A stretch of 64,000 bases of DNA from Caldanaerovirga acetigignens (GCF_900142995.1 NZ_FRCR01000008.1:1-64000); one strand, 5' to 3'. Positions 16,478-28,056 are shown, numbered from the stretch's first letter. Numbers and translations: made by a program. The notes: a model not told the origin generated them from the sequence alone.

Positions 16478-18430
16478 TCAACTTCCATCGGACGGTTCTC
16501 CTTTGTTGCTTTGTTCGTACAATTTAACGCCTGCTACCCGAATGTCCTTCAAGCGCCTGGTGGCTTTTATCCCATCCATGTATTCTAAAAGCGGCAAGGC
16601 ATACTTCCTTGTAGTACCCAGCATGTCCCTGAACTGTGCAACCGTAAGTTCGCTATTTTCTCTAAAAAATTCCCTCAGGAGTTCTAAAGCTCTTTCAACC
16701 CATTCCCTCCCCAAATAAAGCCCCTCGCCGATCTTAACTATATCTCCTTTAAATACAAGCCAATTCAGCACTTCCTTTACAGCGCCTTCCTCGACGCCGA
16801 ATAACGCCTGAAGTTCTTCGACACTCGGAGGAGTCCATCCCTTTTCCTTAAACTCGCGAAGCAGCATATCGGCTACCTTTTTTTGTTTTTCATCCATCCT
16901 AACAGCAAATCCCTTCAGTCGAACCGTCTTGCCCCTGCTTTCCACTATTCCTTTTTTCGCCCACATATCCAGCAGGGCTTCAAAAACTTTTCCGACAAGG
17001 TTAAGGCGGCTCCTAAGCTCTTCTTTTGCCATACCTTCGCTCAACGGAAATTTTTGATGGTAGTTTTCCAGGATTTGCTTGGCTTGTTCCCTCTTTTCCT
17101 CGCAAAATTTTATATCAAAAACTTCATCTTCAGCACCCACACACAATACCAACACTTTCCCTTTTTTGGAAAGACTTTTAGCAGCTTCCATCAACCTTTC
17201 AAAGCTTTTCCCCGTATACGGCATCAAATCTTTGACCGGAATGTGGGGACTTCCGAAGACCGATACAAACCCCAGGATAAAATCTTCAAGGCCTCCTTCT
17301 TTTGCCTTTTTCAAAGTCTCCAAGGCCTTATCCTTCAATGCTCTCTTTAATCTTGGAGGGTTGACGAAGAGGACCCTTCCGCCTCCTATGGTGTAGACGG
17401 GAGAATAACTCCTGACCACATAGTAATCTCCATAAACGACCGCAACAGGTTCTTCAAAATCAACGATTGCAAAGGTTTCCATCCCGGGGAGGAGCTCATC
17501 ACCCTCTACGAGATTTATCCTAGCCATAACCTCACCAGTCCCCGCATGAAATCTGACCCTTTCTCTGTTTTTCAAGGCCTTCGGCGAGTCTTTAAGGAGC
17601 TTAAACCAGACGGCTGCCCTGTTTACTGACATCATAGCATTTACTTTCGAAATTACATCGCCTCTTGATATGTCTTCCGGCTTCACGTCGCTTAAATTCA
17701 CAGCCGTCCTCTGACCGGCATAAGCCGAATCCTTGCTCTCCCCGTGGACTTCTATAGACCTTACTTTTGAAATCAGCCCTTTTGGGAAGATTTCTACCGT
17801 TTCCCCCACCCTAATGCGGCCGCATATAGGGCTTCCGGTTACCACGGTACCTATCCCCGGTATTGAAAAAGCCCTGTCTATTGGGAGGCGAAATGGTGAA
17901 TCTATGTCTTTTTCGCAACTTTCGGCAGTCATATTGTCGATTAATTCGATAAGTTCTTTAATTCCTTCCCCCTTTACTGCTGATACAAAGACCATGGGTG
18001 AATTTTCTAAAAATGTTCCTTTCAGTTCCTTTTTAATATCTTCTTTTATCAATTCTAGCCACTCTTCGTCCACCAGGTCTTTTTTGGTCACCACAACTAT
18101 GCCTTTTTTTATGTTGAGAAGCTGAAGAATATTGAGGTGCTCCCTAGTCTGTGGCATCACGCCTTCGTCGGCCGCAACTACAAGCAGAACCAAATCTATT
18201 CCGCCTGCTCCCGCCAGCATATTCTTCACAAATTTCTCGTGACCAGGTACATCTACTATTCCTACCTTCCGACCACTCGGCAGCAAAAGATGGGCAAAGC
18301 CAAGGTCAATTGTAATGCCTCTTTCTTTTTCTTCCTTCAACCTGTCTGTATCAATACCCGTCATTGCCTTTATCAGCGTGGTTTTCCCGTGATCTATGTG
18401 GCCTGCCGTCCCTACTATCACTCCGCTCAT
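16478..18430 (-). CDS. selB: selenocysteine-specific elongation factor SelB
   Basis: GTPase that brings Sec-tRNA to UGA codons that carry a SECIS hairpin. The 650-aa protein has G-domain motifs [13 protein letters not shown] (residues 7-19), DVPGHEKF and TKKD, the EF-Tu-like domains II and III, and four C-terminal winged helices (about 380-640) that bind the SECIS RNA. The ATG overlaps the selA stop by four bases, so the two are coupled. The order selA-selB-selC is a self-contained selenocysteine set. Confidence 0.97.
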   Translation of the reverse strand: MSGVIVGTAGHIDHGKTTLIKAMTGIDTDRLKEEKERGITIDLGFAHLLLPSGRKVGIVDVPGHEKFVKNMLAGAGGIDLVLLVVAADEGVMPQTREHLNILQLLNIKKGIVVVTKKDLVDEEWLELIKEDIKKELKGTFLENSPMVFVSAVKGEGIKELIELIDNMTAESCEKDIDSPFRLPIDRAFSIPGIGTVVTGSPICGRIRVGETVEIFPKGLISKVRSIEVHGESKDSAYAGQRTAVNLSDVKPEDISRGDVISKVNAMMSVNRAAVWFKLLKDSPKALKNRERVRFHAGTGEVMARINLVEGDELLPGMETFAIVDFEEPVAVVYGDYYVVRSYSPVYTIGGGRVLFVNPPRLKRALKDKALETLKKAKEGGLEDFILGFVSVFGSPHIPVKDLMPYTGKSFERLMEAAKSLSKKGKVLVLCVGAEDEVFDIKFCEEKREQAKQILENYHQKFPLSEGMAKEELRSRLNLVGKVFEALLDMWAKKGIVESRGKTVRLKGFAVRMDEKQKKVADMLLREFKEKGWTPPSVEELQALFGVEEGAVKEVLNWLVFKGDIVKIGEGLYLGREWVERALELLREFFRENSELTVAQFRDMLGTTRKYALPLLEYMDGIKATRRLKDIRVAGVKLYEQSNKGEPSDGS

Positions 18431-19833
18431 AACACACCCCCCAACATCTCTGGTATAACTCTCAAGTCTTCCTCAGACAGGGTCCTCACATCCAAAAGGA
18501 ATTTGTCCTTTTTTATCCTGCCAATTACCGGAATCCTGCCCGACCTCAGCCTTTTCGCCAGGTCATCAGGGCTCAATGTTCGAAATGTTACGGCAACGAC
18601 TTTAGTCGGAAGTTCAACGCCAGGGAGGGAACCTCCCCCAACCGCTGAAGTGTCGTCAAAAATTTCTATGGTCCCCTTATCGCGAACAACTTTTTTAAGG
18701 TATTCTGCAAGTTTTTTGGCGTTCTTTTCCATCTCTTCAGGGGACTTTAAAAGCATTTTAAAAACAGGTATCTTATCATAGTCTTCATTTCTGTAAATTT
18801 TTAAAACTGCTTCAAGGGCACTCAAAGTGAGCTTGTCTATCCTAAGAGCTCGCGTCAGGGGATGACGCTTTATTTCTTCTATGTATTCCTTTTTCCCTAA
18901 GATAATACCCGCCTGAGGACCACCTAGAAGTTTGTCGCCGCTGAAAGTAACTATGTCAGCTCCCGCCTTTATCGAGTTCTGAACAGTGGGCTCATGAGGC
19001 AATCCGAATTTTGCAAGGTCTACTAAAACTCCGCTACCCAAATCCTCCATGACTGGTATGCCGTATTTCAGCCCCAAAGATTTCAAATCCTCTATTTTCA
19101 CTTCGGACCAAAAACCTACGAATTTAAAATTGCTGGTGTGGACTTTCAAGAGCAATGCAGTGTTGTCATTAATAGCCCTCTCGTAATCGGCAATTCGCGT
19201 TTTATTGGTCGTTCCTACTTCTACTAAAGTGGCACCGCTTTGGGCCATGACATCGGGTACCCTGAAGCTGCCACCTATTTCCACCAACTGCCCCCTCGAT
19301 ATTACAACTTCCTTCCCGGAAGCGAGGGCAGAAAGCGAAAGAAGCACCGCACCCGCGTTATTGTTTACTACAATTGCATCTTCTGCGCCGGTTATGTCAC
19401 ACAAAACCCCCCGGACATGGTCATATCTCTCCCCCCTTTTCCCCTCTTCCAGATCATACTCAAGGTTCGAATATCCGCGAGCTACATCGACAATATTCTT
19501 CAAGGCTTCCTCCGGCAGCGGCGCCCTGCCCAGGTTGGTGTGCAGCACTACACCGGTGGCGTTTATAACCTTTCTCAGGCTGTAAGAACCGTACCTGGAG
19601 GCGAGCTTCACTGTCCTTTCCAGAGCTTCTCTTTTGAGGTCCTCTTCATCTGCCTGGATTTCAAGCCCATTTTCAAGGGCTTTTTCGATTAAACGCCTGA
19701 CTTCCTCTATTCCTTGCCTTACGGCGCTCAAAACCAACTGTCTTCCGTAATGCTGCTCGAGCACTTTTATGGAATCTTCTTCCATAAGCTCGCTTACTTT
19801 CGGTAATTTCTTCAAGACCTCTCTTTTATCCAA
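18427..19833 (-). CDS. selA: L-seryl-tRNA(Sec) selenium transferase
   Basis: PLP enzyme that turns Ser-tRNA(Sec) into Sec-tRNA(Sec) with selenophosphate. At 468 aa it has the usual length; seen are TGVVLHTNLGRAPLP, YSNLEYDLEEGKRGERYDHV (key part LEYDLEEGKRG), VNNNAGAVLL and the PLP-lysine site FSGDKLLGGPQAG near residue 300. The start is TTG with AAGGAGG 8 bases upstream. selD is not in the window. Confidence 0.97.
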   Translation of the reverse strand: MDKREVLKKLPKVSELMEEDSIKVLEQHYGRQLVLSAVRQGIEEVRRLIEKALENGLEIQADEEDLKREALERTVKLASRYGSYSLRKVINATGVVLHTNLGRAPLPEEALKNIVDVARGYSNLEYDLEEGKRGERYDHVRGVLCDITGAEDAIVVNNNAGAVLLSLSALASGKEVVISRGQLVEIGGSFRVPDVMAQSGATLVEVGTTNKTRIADYERAINDNTALLLKVHTSNFKFVGFWSEVKIEDLKSLGLKYGIPVMEDLGSGVLVDLAKFGLPHEPTVQNSIKAGADIVTFSGDKLLGGPQAGIILGKKEYIEEIKRHPLTRALRIDKLTLSALEAVLKIYRNEDYDKIPVFKMLLKSPEEMEKNAKKLAEYLKKVVRDKGTIEIFDDTSAVGGGSLPGVELPTKVVAVTFRTLSPDDLAKRLRSGRIPVIGRIKKDKFLLDVRTLSEEDLRVIPEMLGGVL

Positions 19834-19852
19834 CCAAAGAACCTCCTTAAAG

Positions 19853-20470
19853 CTAATTTACCTTAACCAAATTCTTTATTTCCTCAAACCGTTTTTCCCC
19901 TATCCCCGAGACGTTTTTCAGTTCTTCAACGGATTTGAATGGCCCGTGCTGGTTTCTGTAATCGATAATCCTTTGAGCCAGGGCAGGACCTATACCCGGA
20001 AGTTTATCCAGTTCATCAAGCCCCGCCGAGTTGATATTTATTTTGCCGTCCGACGGCGAAATTCCTCCGTTTACGGCGTCACCGGAGGCAGGGAATTCTC
20101 CTACTTGCGGAATGTAGATTTTATCCTCATCCTGCAGCTTTTTTGCCAAATTTATTCCAGTAACGTCAGCTTCGGAAATGTACCCTCCTGCAGCTTTAAC
20201 AGCGTCAATTACCCTGCTTCCTTCTTTAAGCTCATAAACTCCTGGATTTTTTACTGCCCCTGCAATATGCACTACAATTTTGTCTTCCTCGGGAACCTCA
20301 CCGGAATTATTTTCGCTTTCAAAAACTGGAATTGCCTTACCACCTTCCAACTTAAAGGCCACATCGGGAACTTTAACAAAAAAAGCCCTATAAGCAAAAA
20401 TTACAGCCATTAAACTTACGCTTGTCAACGCAAAAAGGAGTATTTTTTCCCTTTTCGTAAATTGGAGCAT
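19853..20470 (-). CDS. comEA: ComEA-family competence/DNA-binding protein
   Basis: A 205-aa membrane-anchored DNA receptor. It has one N-terminal transmembrane segment (ILLFALTSVSLMAVIFAY), an SLBB domain near residues 65-115 (VHIAGAVKNPGVYEL, VIDAVKAAGG), then a helix-hairpin-helix pair (ININSAGLDELDKLPGIGPA and FKSVEELKNVSGIGEKRF). In transformable bacteria ComEA binds double-stranded DNA outside the cell. comEC and comEB are not beside it. The start has AGGTGAGACA ahead. Confidence 0.93.
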   Translation of the reverse strand: MLQFTKREKILLFALTSVSLMAVIFAYRAFFVKVPDVAFKLEGGKAIPVFESENNSGEVPEEDKIVVHIAGAVKNPGVYELKEGSRVIDAVKAAGGYISEADVTGINLAKKLQDEDKIYIPQVGEFPASGDAVNGGISPSDGKININSAGLDELDKLPGIGPALAQRIIDYRNQHGPFKSVEELKNVSGIGEKRFEEIKNLVKVN

Positions 20471-20527
20471 TGTCTCACCTGCCGGTTTCTTTGATGAACT
20501 TTTAACTTTATTTTACATTAAATTCCG

Positions 20528-20555
20528 CGAAAAATAAACGGCCCGAAAGGGCCGT
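20528..20555 (-). terminator. terminator after leuS
   Basis: ACGGCCC-TTTC-GGGCCGT followed by TTATTTTTC on the minus strand, one base after the leuS stop. Confidence 0.85.
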
Positions 20556-20556
20556 C

Positions 20557-23010
20557 TTATTTTACCACTATATTCACCAGTTTATGGGGCACGGTTATAA
20601 TTTTCTCCACCGTTTTGCCTTCGATAATGGACGAAATTTTTTCGTGCTTTAAGGCAGCCTCCTTCATCTCCTCCTCCGCGATTTCGGCAGGCACCAGCAT
20701 TTTTGCCCGGACCTTTCCGTTGACCTGAATGACCATTTCCACTTCTTCCTCTACCATCGCCAATTCATCGGCCTCAGGCCAGGACATAAGGTGGATGCTC
20801 GTTTTATTCCCCATGCGCTCCCAGAGTTCTTCTGTTATATGGGGTGCGAAGGGTGCAAGGAGCAAAAGAAGGCTTTCCACTGCTTCCTCGATTACCTTGC
20901 CGGAAACCGCCTTTTCCTTGCACGAGTTAAGTCCGTTTACCATCTCCATAATGGCGCTTATGGCTGTATTGAAGTTGAACCTTTCCTCGATGTCCTCGGT
21001 GACTTTCTTTATCGTCCTGTGAACAAGCCTCTTCACTTCTCTGTCCACCTGTTCGTTGCCGGATGGAGCGTCGACCTTCGGCAAGAGCTCTTCCACCAAC
21101 CTCCAAACCCTTTGGAGGAAACGGTAGCAACCTTCCACGCCTTGGTCGCTCCACTCCAGGTCCTTTTCCGGTGGCGATGCAAAAAGTATAAAAAGCCTCG
21201 CCGTATCAGCCCCATATTTTTCTATGATGTCCTCCGGGCTCACGATGTTGCCCAGGGATTTGGACATCTTAGCGCCGTCTTTTAAAACCATGCCCTGGGT
21301 CAGCAGATTGGTAAAAGGCTCATCTACATGTACAAGACCCGCATCCCTCATGACTTTGTTGAAGAACCTAGAATACATCAAGTGCAATATCGCGTGCTCC
21401 ACCCCGCCTATATACTGGTCCACCGGCATCCAGTACTCGAGCTTTTCCCTGTCGAAGGGTTTTTCTTCATTCCTTGGGTCGGTAAACCTGTAATAATACC
21501 AGGAAGAGCACATAAAAGTATCCATTGTATCTGTCTCGCGCCTCGCCGGACCTTTACATTTGGGACAGGTGGTGTTCAAAAATTCCTCGCATTCCAACAG
21601 CGGAGAAGTACCTTTCGGGTTGAACTCCACATCGTCGGGAAGCAAGACGGGAAGCTCTTCTTCAGGCACCGGCACGATGCCGCATTTTTCGCAGTAAATT
21701 ATGGGGATCGGAGCCCCCCAGTAGCGTTGCCTTGATATCAACCAGTCCCTCAGTTTGTAATTTACGGTCTTTTTCCCTAATCCTTTTTCTTCCATGAACT
21801 CTGCTATTGCCTTTATCGCTTCGTTGCTGTTCATACCGCTGAACGCACCCGAATTTACGAGTATCCCCTCTTCAGTATAGGCTTCCGTCATGTCCCCGGC
21901 CGAAAGCTCATTTCCCGGCGGATTTATCACGACTTTTATCGGAAGACCGTATTTTTTCGCAAACTCAAAATCCCTCTGGTCATGGGCTGGCACCCCCATT
22001 ACAGCTCCCGTTCCGTAGTCCAAAAGAACGTAATTGGCAATCCATATAGGCACCTTTTCGCCGTTAATGGGGTTTATCGCATAAGCCCCGATAAAAATGC
22101 CCTCTTTTTCAATTTCTGTAGAGGTCCTGACTATCTCGCTTAATTTTTCCATCTTCTTTTGAAATTCCCTTACCTCTTTTTCGTAAGGCGTTCCATCCAC
22201 CAGTTCGTCCACCATCGGGTGTTCCGGCGCCATGACGAGATAACTTACACCGAAAATCGTGTCGGGCCTTGTCGTAAAAACCGGTATCCTCCTTCCGGTT
22301 TTTTCAGCGGTAAAATAAACTTCCACGCCCTCGCTTCTCCCTATCCAGTTCTCCTGCATTATCTTTACCTTTTCGGGCCAGCCGGGGAGCCTTTTTAGGT
22401 CTTCCAGAAGTTCGTCGGCGTACTCGGTTATTTTGAAAAACCACTGCTCCAGATTCTTTTTCCCGACTTCGGCTCCGCAGCGTTCGCAGCGCCCGTTCAC
22501 CACCTGTTCATTGGCGAGCACCGTAGAGCACGAAGGGCACCAGTTGACGTACGATTTTTTGCGGTAAGCCAGTCCCCTTTCGTAAAGTTTTAAGAAAAAC
22601 CATTGGGTCCATTTATAATAGCCAGGGTGGCACGTTGCAATTTCCCTGTCCCAATCGTAGCTTATTCCAAGCTGTTTGAGCTGTTTTCTCATGTTGGCTA
22701 TGTTATCCCACGTCCATTTGGCTGGATGGATGCCGTGTTTTATGGCAGCGTTCTCGGCAGGCAGGCCGAAAGCATCCCACCCCATCGGGTGAAGCACATT
22801 ATATCCTTTCATCCGTTTGAACCGGGCTACAACATCTCCTATGGAATAATTTCTCACATGGCCCATATGTAGCTTCCCAGAAGGGTACGGAAACATTTCA
22901 AGGCAATAGTATTTTGGTTTATTTGGATCCTCCACAGTTTTATATAGCTTTTGCTCTTCCCATCGTTTTTGCCATTTCGCCTCAATTTTTTTAAAATCGT
23001 AGCTGCTCAC
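20557..23010 (-). CDS. leuS: leucyl-tRNA synthetase
   Basis: Class-I aminoacyl-tRNA synthetase charging tRNA-Leu. The protein (about 817 aa) has HMGH as the HIGH motif ([15 protein letters not shown] near residue 40), the CP1 editing domain with TTRPDTIFG, a zinc-type CPKC segment, and KMSKS as [14 protein letters not shown] at 23010 is chosen since AGGAGGT sits 6 bases upstream; a TTG reading through that site is unlikely. Expression is controlled by the leucine T-box leader just upstream. Confidence 0.98.
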   Translation of the reverse strand: MSSYDFKKIEAKWQKRWEEQKLYKTVEDPNKPKYYCLEMFPYPSGKLHMGHVRNYSIGDVVARFKRMKGYNVLHPMGWDAFGLPAENAAIKHGIHPAKWTWDNIANMRKQLKQLGISYDWDREIATCHPGYYKWTQWFFLKLYERGLAYRKKSYVNWCPSCSTVLANEQVVNGRCERCGAEVGKKNLEQWFFKITEYADELLEDLKRLPGWPEKVKIMQENWIGRSEGVEVYFTAEKTGRRIPVFTTRPDTIFGVSYLVMAPEHPMVDELVDGTPYEKEVREFQKKMEKLSEIVRTSTEIEKEGIFIGAYAINPINGEKVPIWIANYVLLDYGTGAVMGVPAHDQRDFEFAKKYGLPIKVVINPPGNELSAGDMTEAYTEEGILVNSGAFSGMNSNEAIKAIAEFMEEKGLGKKTVNYKLRDWLISRQRYWGAPIPIIYCEKCGIVPVPEEELPVLLPDDVEFNPKGTSPLLECEEFLNTTCPKCKGPARRETDTMDTFMCSSWYYYRFTDPRNEEKPFDREKLEYWMPVDQYIGGVEHAILHLMYSRFFNKVMRDAGLVHVDEPFTNLLTQGMVLKDGAKMSKSLGNIVSPEDIIEKYGADTARLFILFASPPEKDLEWSDQGVEGCYRFLQRVWRLVEELLPKVDAPSGNEQVDREVKRLVHRTIKKVTEDIEERFNFNTAISAIMEMVNGLNSCKEKAVSGKVIEEAVESLLLLLAPFAPHITEELWERMGNKTSIHLMSWPEADELAMVEEEVEMVIQVNGKVRAKMLVPAEIAEEEMKEAALKHEKISSIIEGKTVEKIITVPHKLVNIVVK

Positions 23011-23049
23011 AAAGCAACCTCCTCTCAAGTTCGAGCAATTTTTAAAATT

Positions 23050-23253
23050 AAAGGCCTCTCGTCAATTTAGGGACGAGAAGCCTTTCTCCCGCGGTACCAC
23101 CCTAATTGGCTGTTGCCCGCTCTTTGCACTTTAACGCCTACCGGCCAATTCCCAAGGCGAGTTCAAGGCTTCACCCTCCGGATTCACACCATCCACCCGG
23201 TCTCTGTAAGGGCTTTAGCCTTTACTACTCCTTGAATGGCAGTTTTCACTTTT
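23050..23253 (-). promoter_or_regulatory. T-box leader (leucine) of leuS
   Basis: The transcript contains AGGGTGGTACCGCGGG, the antiterminator T-box core, followed by a terminator helix in which TCTCGTC pairs with GACGAGA inside longer flanks. The 5' part has the AGTA and stem-I features. In the specifier bulge GAACTCGCC the codon CTC (23159-23161 on the minus strand) specifies leucine. Uncharged tRNA-Leu binding should favour the antiterminator and switch leuS on. Confidence 0.95.
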
Positions 23254-23629
23254 ACTGTCTATTATATGCAAAATCATAATTGCTGTCAACGTCTATCCTC
23301 GCTGCATCGGACCAAAGTCTCTCCAGGTCGTAATAGTCCCTCGAATCCTCGTCGAATACGTGGACAATGACATCAAAAAAGTCTATTAAGACCCAACGGG
23401 CCTCATCATAGCCCTCTTTCCCCCTAATTCTGCACCCATTTTCCAGGAGTTTCTCTTCAACTTCATCGCATAGGGCTTTGACGTGAATCGATGATTTGCC
23501 GGTGGCAATTACGAAATAATCGGCCAGAATCGAAATGGAACTTATGTCCAGCACCACTACATTTTCAGCCTTTTTTTCAATAAGAACTTTAGCTGCAAGC
23601 ATTGCCGCTTCTCTGGGGCTTATTATCAT
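23252..23629 (-). CDS. rsfS: ribosome silencing factor RsfS
   Basis: Binds ribosomal protein L14 and stops 50S-30S joining under starvation. The product is 125 aa of RsfS/Iojap type: VVVLDISSISILADYFVIATG, HVKALCDEVEEKL, RGKEGYDEARWVLIDFFDVIVHVF. The ATG at 23629 with GGAGGGGG upstream is used rather than an earlier ATG inside the previous gene. A perfect promoter for leuS lies inside its last codons. Confidence 0.95.
   Translation of the reverse strand: MIISPREAAMLAAKVLIEKKAENVVVLDISSISILADYFVIATGKSSIHVKALCDEVEEKLLENGCRIRGKEGYDEARWVLIDFFDVIVHVFDEDSRDYYDLERLWSDAARIDVDSNYDFAYNRQ
23261..23289 (-). promoter_or_regulatory. consensus sigma-A promoter of leuS, inside rsfS
   Basis: TTGACA (23284-23289), exactly 17 bases, TATAAT (23261-23266): a full consensus match placed within the 3' end of rsfS, initiating the T-box transcript. 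Confidence 0.85.
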
Positions 23630-23645
23630 TCGTTCCCCCTCCATA

Positions 23646-24824
23646 TCAATTTCTCTGGGCATCCTTACCCACGATTATTGTCGTCAAATTTTCGTCATCC
23701 CCAGTGCCTTCCTGCATCCTAGCACTCCCGAAAACTTTCGCCAGCTTTTCTGCGTATTCTTTCATATCGCTGGGATATATTATAGTTGTGGTATCGTAAT
23801 CGAAGCTATCGGCATTAGCGACCCTGACCACCGTGAAACCCATTGCTTCCAATTTCTCCGCCACTTTACTTGCCAGGCCCGCATAGCCGCTGCCGTTTAA
23901 TACCGCAACCTTTACATTTGCGTTTTCGCCGAAGAACACTTCTTTCACTACTTTTCGCATTTCGGTCTCATAAGGTAAAAAGTAGCTCACGCCGCCTATA
24001 TACCTTCCCTCTCCAGGAAGGATATACATTTTTACGTTGTCCTGTCCTATCTGCCTTGCGAGATTCGCAAGTTTCATCATATTTGATGGCTCAATATCAG
24101 TTCTCACCGTTTCCTGAACTGCCTTTACTATCTGAGGAAGCCTCAAAATGGTAGAAGGTTTAAAAAATGATTTTACAGCAGCTTCGAGAAATTTCTGCTG
24201 GGCTTTTATCCTCCCAAGGTCGCCTTCCGGGTACTGCCGAAATCTTACGAATTGCTCGGCCTTTTCCCCGTCGAGCACCTGAAGGCCAGGTTCCAAATCG
24301 ATATTAAGTCCTCCGGCTTTGTCCACGTACTTCATCCTTTTTTCAATATTTATCTCTACACCACCCATCGCGTCTACTATCTTGCGAAAGCCGCTGTAAT
24401 TTATAGCCACATAATTGTGTATGGGCACTCCAAGAAAGTCCTTTACTGTTCTAACGGCAAGCTCTGGCCCTCCATAAGCCATCGCAGCATTTATCTTCTG
24501 ATAACCCACTCCGGGAATCCTTACCCTGGTATCTCTGGGAATCGAAAGCACGTTGATTTTTTTCTCGACAGGGTCAACACTCACCACCATCATCGTATCA
24601 GACCTGTAATGGTTGTGCTCTTCGTCGGCGCCAATGGTTCCGGCATCAAGTCCCAAAACTAGGACGTTCAATCTCCCGCCAGAGTACTCATCGCCGGAAG
24701 GATTGTCTCCTGTAAACAGACCTTGACCTCCATTCAAGCGGGACAGAGCAAAATAAAAACCGCTCACGAAAGCTAAAGATGCAAAAGCAAAAACGATAAT
24801 TATATACTTAATTATCCTCCCCAT
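23646..24824 (-). CDS. LytR-CpsA-Psr (LCP) family cell wall ligase
   Basis: Membrane-anchored enzyme that attaches teichoic acid or other glycopolymers to peptidoglycan. It has an N-terminal anchor (YIIIVFAFASLAFVSGFYFA) and the LCP core: NVLVLGLDAG, RSDTMMVVSVDP, SIPRDTRV with the phosphate-binding Arg, AMAYGGP, then a C-terminal LytR_C domain (VKVAVLNGSGYAGLASKVAE). ATG at 24824 follows AGGGGAG. It overlaps yqeK by 13 bases, continuing the nadD-yqeK-lcp-rsfS operon typical of Clostridia. Confidence 0.95.
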   Translation of the reverse strand: MGRIIKYIIIVFAFASLAFVSGFYFALSRLNGGQGLFTGDNPSGDEYSGGRLNVLVLGLDAGTIGADEEHNHYRSDTMMVVSVDPVEKKINVLSIPRDTRVRIPGVGYQKINAAMAYGGPELAVRTVKDFLGVPIHNYVAINYSGFRKIVDAMGGVEINIEKRMKYVDKAGGLNIDLEPGLQVLDGEKAEQFVRFRQYPEGDLGRIKAQQKFLEAAVKSFFKPSTILRLPQIVKAVQETVRTDIEPSNMMKLANLARQIGQDNVKMYILPGEGRYIGGVSYFLPYETEMRKVVKEVFFGENANVKVAVLNGSGYAGLASKVAEKLEAMGFTVVRVANADSFDYDTTTIIYPSDMKEYAEKLAKVFGSARMQEGTGDDENLTTIIVGKDAQRN

Positions 24825-25408
24825 TTTTTCTCTCCCCTTTTGAGTTTCTCCAGGAGAAGGCAATTTCTTGCCTCGACCATACGTGGATGCAGCAGCCTAC
24901 CGCCCTCTATTACGTACTTTATAGTCGAATCGCACGCCATGATTACAGCATCATCCAAATCTTCAAAAGCCACTTTGCGCAACCTGTCGACTCCTGGAAA
25001 ATTCCTCCCGGGCTCTATGTAATCTGCAAGAAAAATCACTTTATCAAGGGGGGTCATCTTCGGGTCCCCCGTAGTGTGCACTTTGACAGCCCTGAGTATA
25101 GCCGGATCTTCTATGCCGTATTTTATTTTCGCTAAGGCAGCTCCAAGCGGGGCATGTATTAAAGCTTTCTCCGCCATTGAAATTTCATCTAACAGTATAC
25201 CAAACTGCCGTGCTAAATTCAACTGCTCGTCTTGCGGCATATCTTTTGCGCAGTCGTGTACCATTGCGGCAAGCTGCGCTTTTTCTACATCGACACCGTA
25301 TCTTTTTGCAAGGGCCACCGCAATTTCCATTACTCCGAGAGTGTGGGCGAAGCGTTTTTGAGTCATGTTCCTTTTCAAATCCTCCATAATCAATTCCTTT
25401 GAAATCAT
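24812..25408 (-). CDS. yqeK: YqeK, HD-domain Ap4A hydrolase
   Basis: A 198-aa HD-domain protein; YqeK relatives split diadenosine tetraphosphate to ADP. It has RFAHTLGVMEIA with the first His, MVHDCAKDM (the HD pair), HAPLGA and VKVHTTGDPKMTPLDKVIFLADYIEPGR. ATG at 25408 is chosen with AGGTG ahead; it overlaps the nadD stop by a few bases, so coupled translation is likely. Confidence 0.95.
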   Translation of the reverse strand: MISKELIMEDLKRNMTQKRFAHTLGVMEIAVALAKRYGVDVEKAQLAAMVHDCAKDMPQDEQLNLARQFGILLDEISMAEKALIHAPLGAALAKIKYGIEDPAILRAVKVHTTGDPKMTPLDKVIFLADYIEPGRNFPGVDRLRKVAFEDLDDAVIMACDSTIKYVIEGGRLLHPRMVEARNCLLLEKLKRGEKKWGG

Positions 25409-25413
25409 CCAAA

Positions 25414-26028
25414 TCACCTGTAAAGACCGTTTTTCAAAATGTATTTTTCCACACCCTCTGGAACCAGATATTTAATGGAACGCCCTTCTTTGACCTTTCT
25501 TCTTATATCGGTAGAGGATATAGCTATTGCAGTAACCTCGAGTAGGTAAACGTCTTTCCCGTATAATCTTTTTATCTCTTCAAGCTTATCTTTTAATTTA
25601 TTAATAGGATAGCCAGGCCTCGTAGCGGCTATAAAAGTACAAATATCCAGCACTTCTTTTATGTTTTTCCATGTAAGTATATCAAGCACCGCATCGGCTC
25701 CAGAAATAAAAAATAACGAGGTATCTTTTCCGTATATTTGTACCATTTGATTTAACGTGTCTACCGTATAGGAATACCCTTTTCTATCTATCTCAATCCT
25801 GGAAACCTCGAAAAAAGGATTGTTATTCGTAGCTAATGCAGTCATCAAATACCTGTGTTCGGAATCGGTTACTTCATAATCTTTTTTGTGGGGGGGTTTT
25901 CCGGTGGGAACAAAAATTACCTTGTCCAATTCAAAATTAATCCTAGCCTCTTCTGCCGTTACCAGGTGTCCAAAATGGATTGGATCAAACGTTCCCCCCA
26001 TTATCCCAATCCTCTTTCCAATCCCCAA
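25414..26028 (-). CDS. nadD: nicotinate-nucleotide adenylyltransferase
   Basis: Makes deamido-NAD from NaMN and ATP. It has [15 protein letters not shown] with the HxGH-type nucleotidyl motif, [14 protein letters not shown], and near the C-terminus [19 protein letters not shown] at 26028 is the likely start: GGAGGGAG is just upstream and the protein then begins in the usual way before RIGIMGG; the frame remains open to a GTG at 26043. Confidence 0.96.
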   Translation of the reverse strand: MGIGKRIGIMGGTFDPIHFGHLVTAEEARINFELDKVIFVPTGKPPHKKDYEVTDSEHRYLMTALATNNNPFFEVSRIEIDRKGYSYTVDTLNQMVQIYGKDTSLFFISGADAVLDILTWKNIKEVLDICTFIAATRPGYPINKLKDKLEEIKRLYGKDVYLLEVTAIAISSTDIRRKVKEGRSIKYLVPEGVEKYILKNGLYR

Positions 26029-26052
26029 AACGTCTCCCTCCACTTTCGGTCT

Positions 26053-27339
<1,287 letters not shown>

Positions 27340-27364
27340 TTAATTATCAACATAAAAAGAAAAG

Positions 27365-28000
27365 CTATACAATGTCAGGTTTAGAATCGCATATGACCAG
27401 CGCTTCGGGAAACACATTCTGTAGATTACTATTTTTTTGCAAATCCTTCCCTTCCTTCAATACCTTCCAAATCTTCTTTTTCAGATACTTGACATCTTGT
27501 AAGTTGACTTTTTTGAGGTCGAAGTCTACTGGCTCCTTTATATATATATCATATCCTTTTTTCTTCAAAAGGATTATGAGGTCTAGGACTTCGCCTATTA
27601 GCCGCGGGTTTTCCAAGCTGCAAACTGCAGAAAAAATTTCATTTTTCCTTTTTATTTTTTCTATATAATCCAAAACTTTATCGACCTTGCCCAATTGAAG
27701 CATGGCGTATATAACCTGTAGGTGGTTGTTAAAATCGTGCCGCTGAAGCCTCGAGAAGAAAAAAAGCCTTTCCCAACATTTTCTGGGCACAAATCTATCG
27801 TAAAATCTTGCCGCAAGTACTGCTACGAAAAAAATCAATATACACCAAAATAAGGTAAAAGCACCATATCCTTTTGTCTTTAAAAGTTTCGAAACCACAA
27901 GGCTTACATAGTGCTGGCTTTCAGTCGTAAAGCGCACCAAAAACTCCGCCATTTGGTCCACCAAACCTTTTTTAATTTTAACATCGTTTATATTCTTCAT
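27365..28000 (-). CDS. Spo0B-like phosphotransferase, membrane-anchored
   Basis: 211 aa. A hydrophobic segment near residues 47-66 (FTLFWCILIFFVAVLAARF) is followed by a helical hairpin with the phosphoacceptor motif RLQRHDFNNHLQVIYAML, where His is the SpoOB-type phosphorylated residue. There is little beyond about residue 205 and no N/G1/G2 ATP-binding boxes, so it cannot self-phosphorylate; as in Spo0B it would pass phosphate between response regulators. The identification rests on the motif and its position between rpmA and obgE, where Bacillus carries spo0B. Unlike Bacillus Spo0B it appears membrane-bound. Confidence 0.75.
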   Translation of the reverse strand: MKNINDVKIKKGLVDQMAEFLVRFTTESQHYVSLVVSKLLKTKGYGAFTLFWCILIFFVAVLAARFYDRFVPRKCWERLFFFSRLQRHDFNNHLQVIYAMLQLGKVDKVLDYIEKIKRKNEIFSAVCSLENPRLIGEVLDLIILLKKKGYDIYIKEPVDFDLKKVNLQDVKYLKKKIWKVLKEGKDLQKNSNLQNVFPEALVICDSKPDIV

Positions 28001-28027
28001 TATTTTTAATTTTCCTTCTTTGCCATC

Positions 28028-28056
28028 AAAAAAGCTCCTCGATTATCCGAGGAGCT
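28028..28056 (-). terminator. terminator overlapping the end of rpmA
   Basis: AGCTCCTCG pairs with CGAGGAGCT and TTTTTTG follows. The 5' arm is coding: it spells the last rpmA codons (QLLG and stop). Confidence 0.88.
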
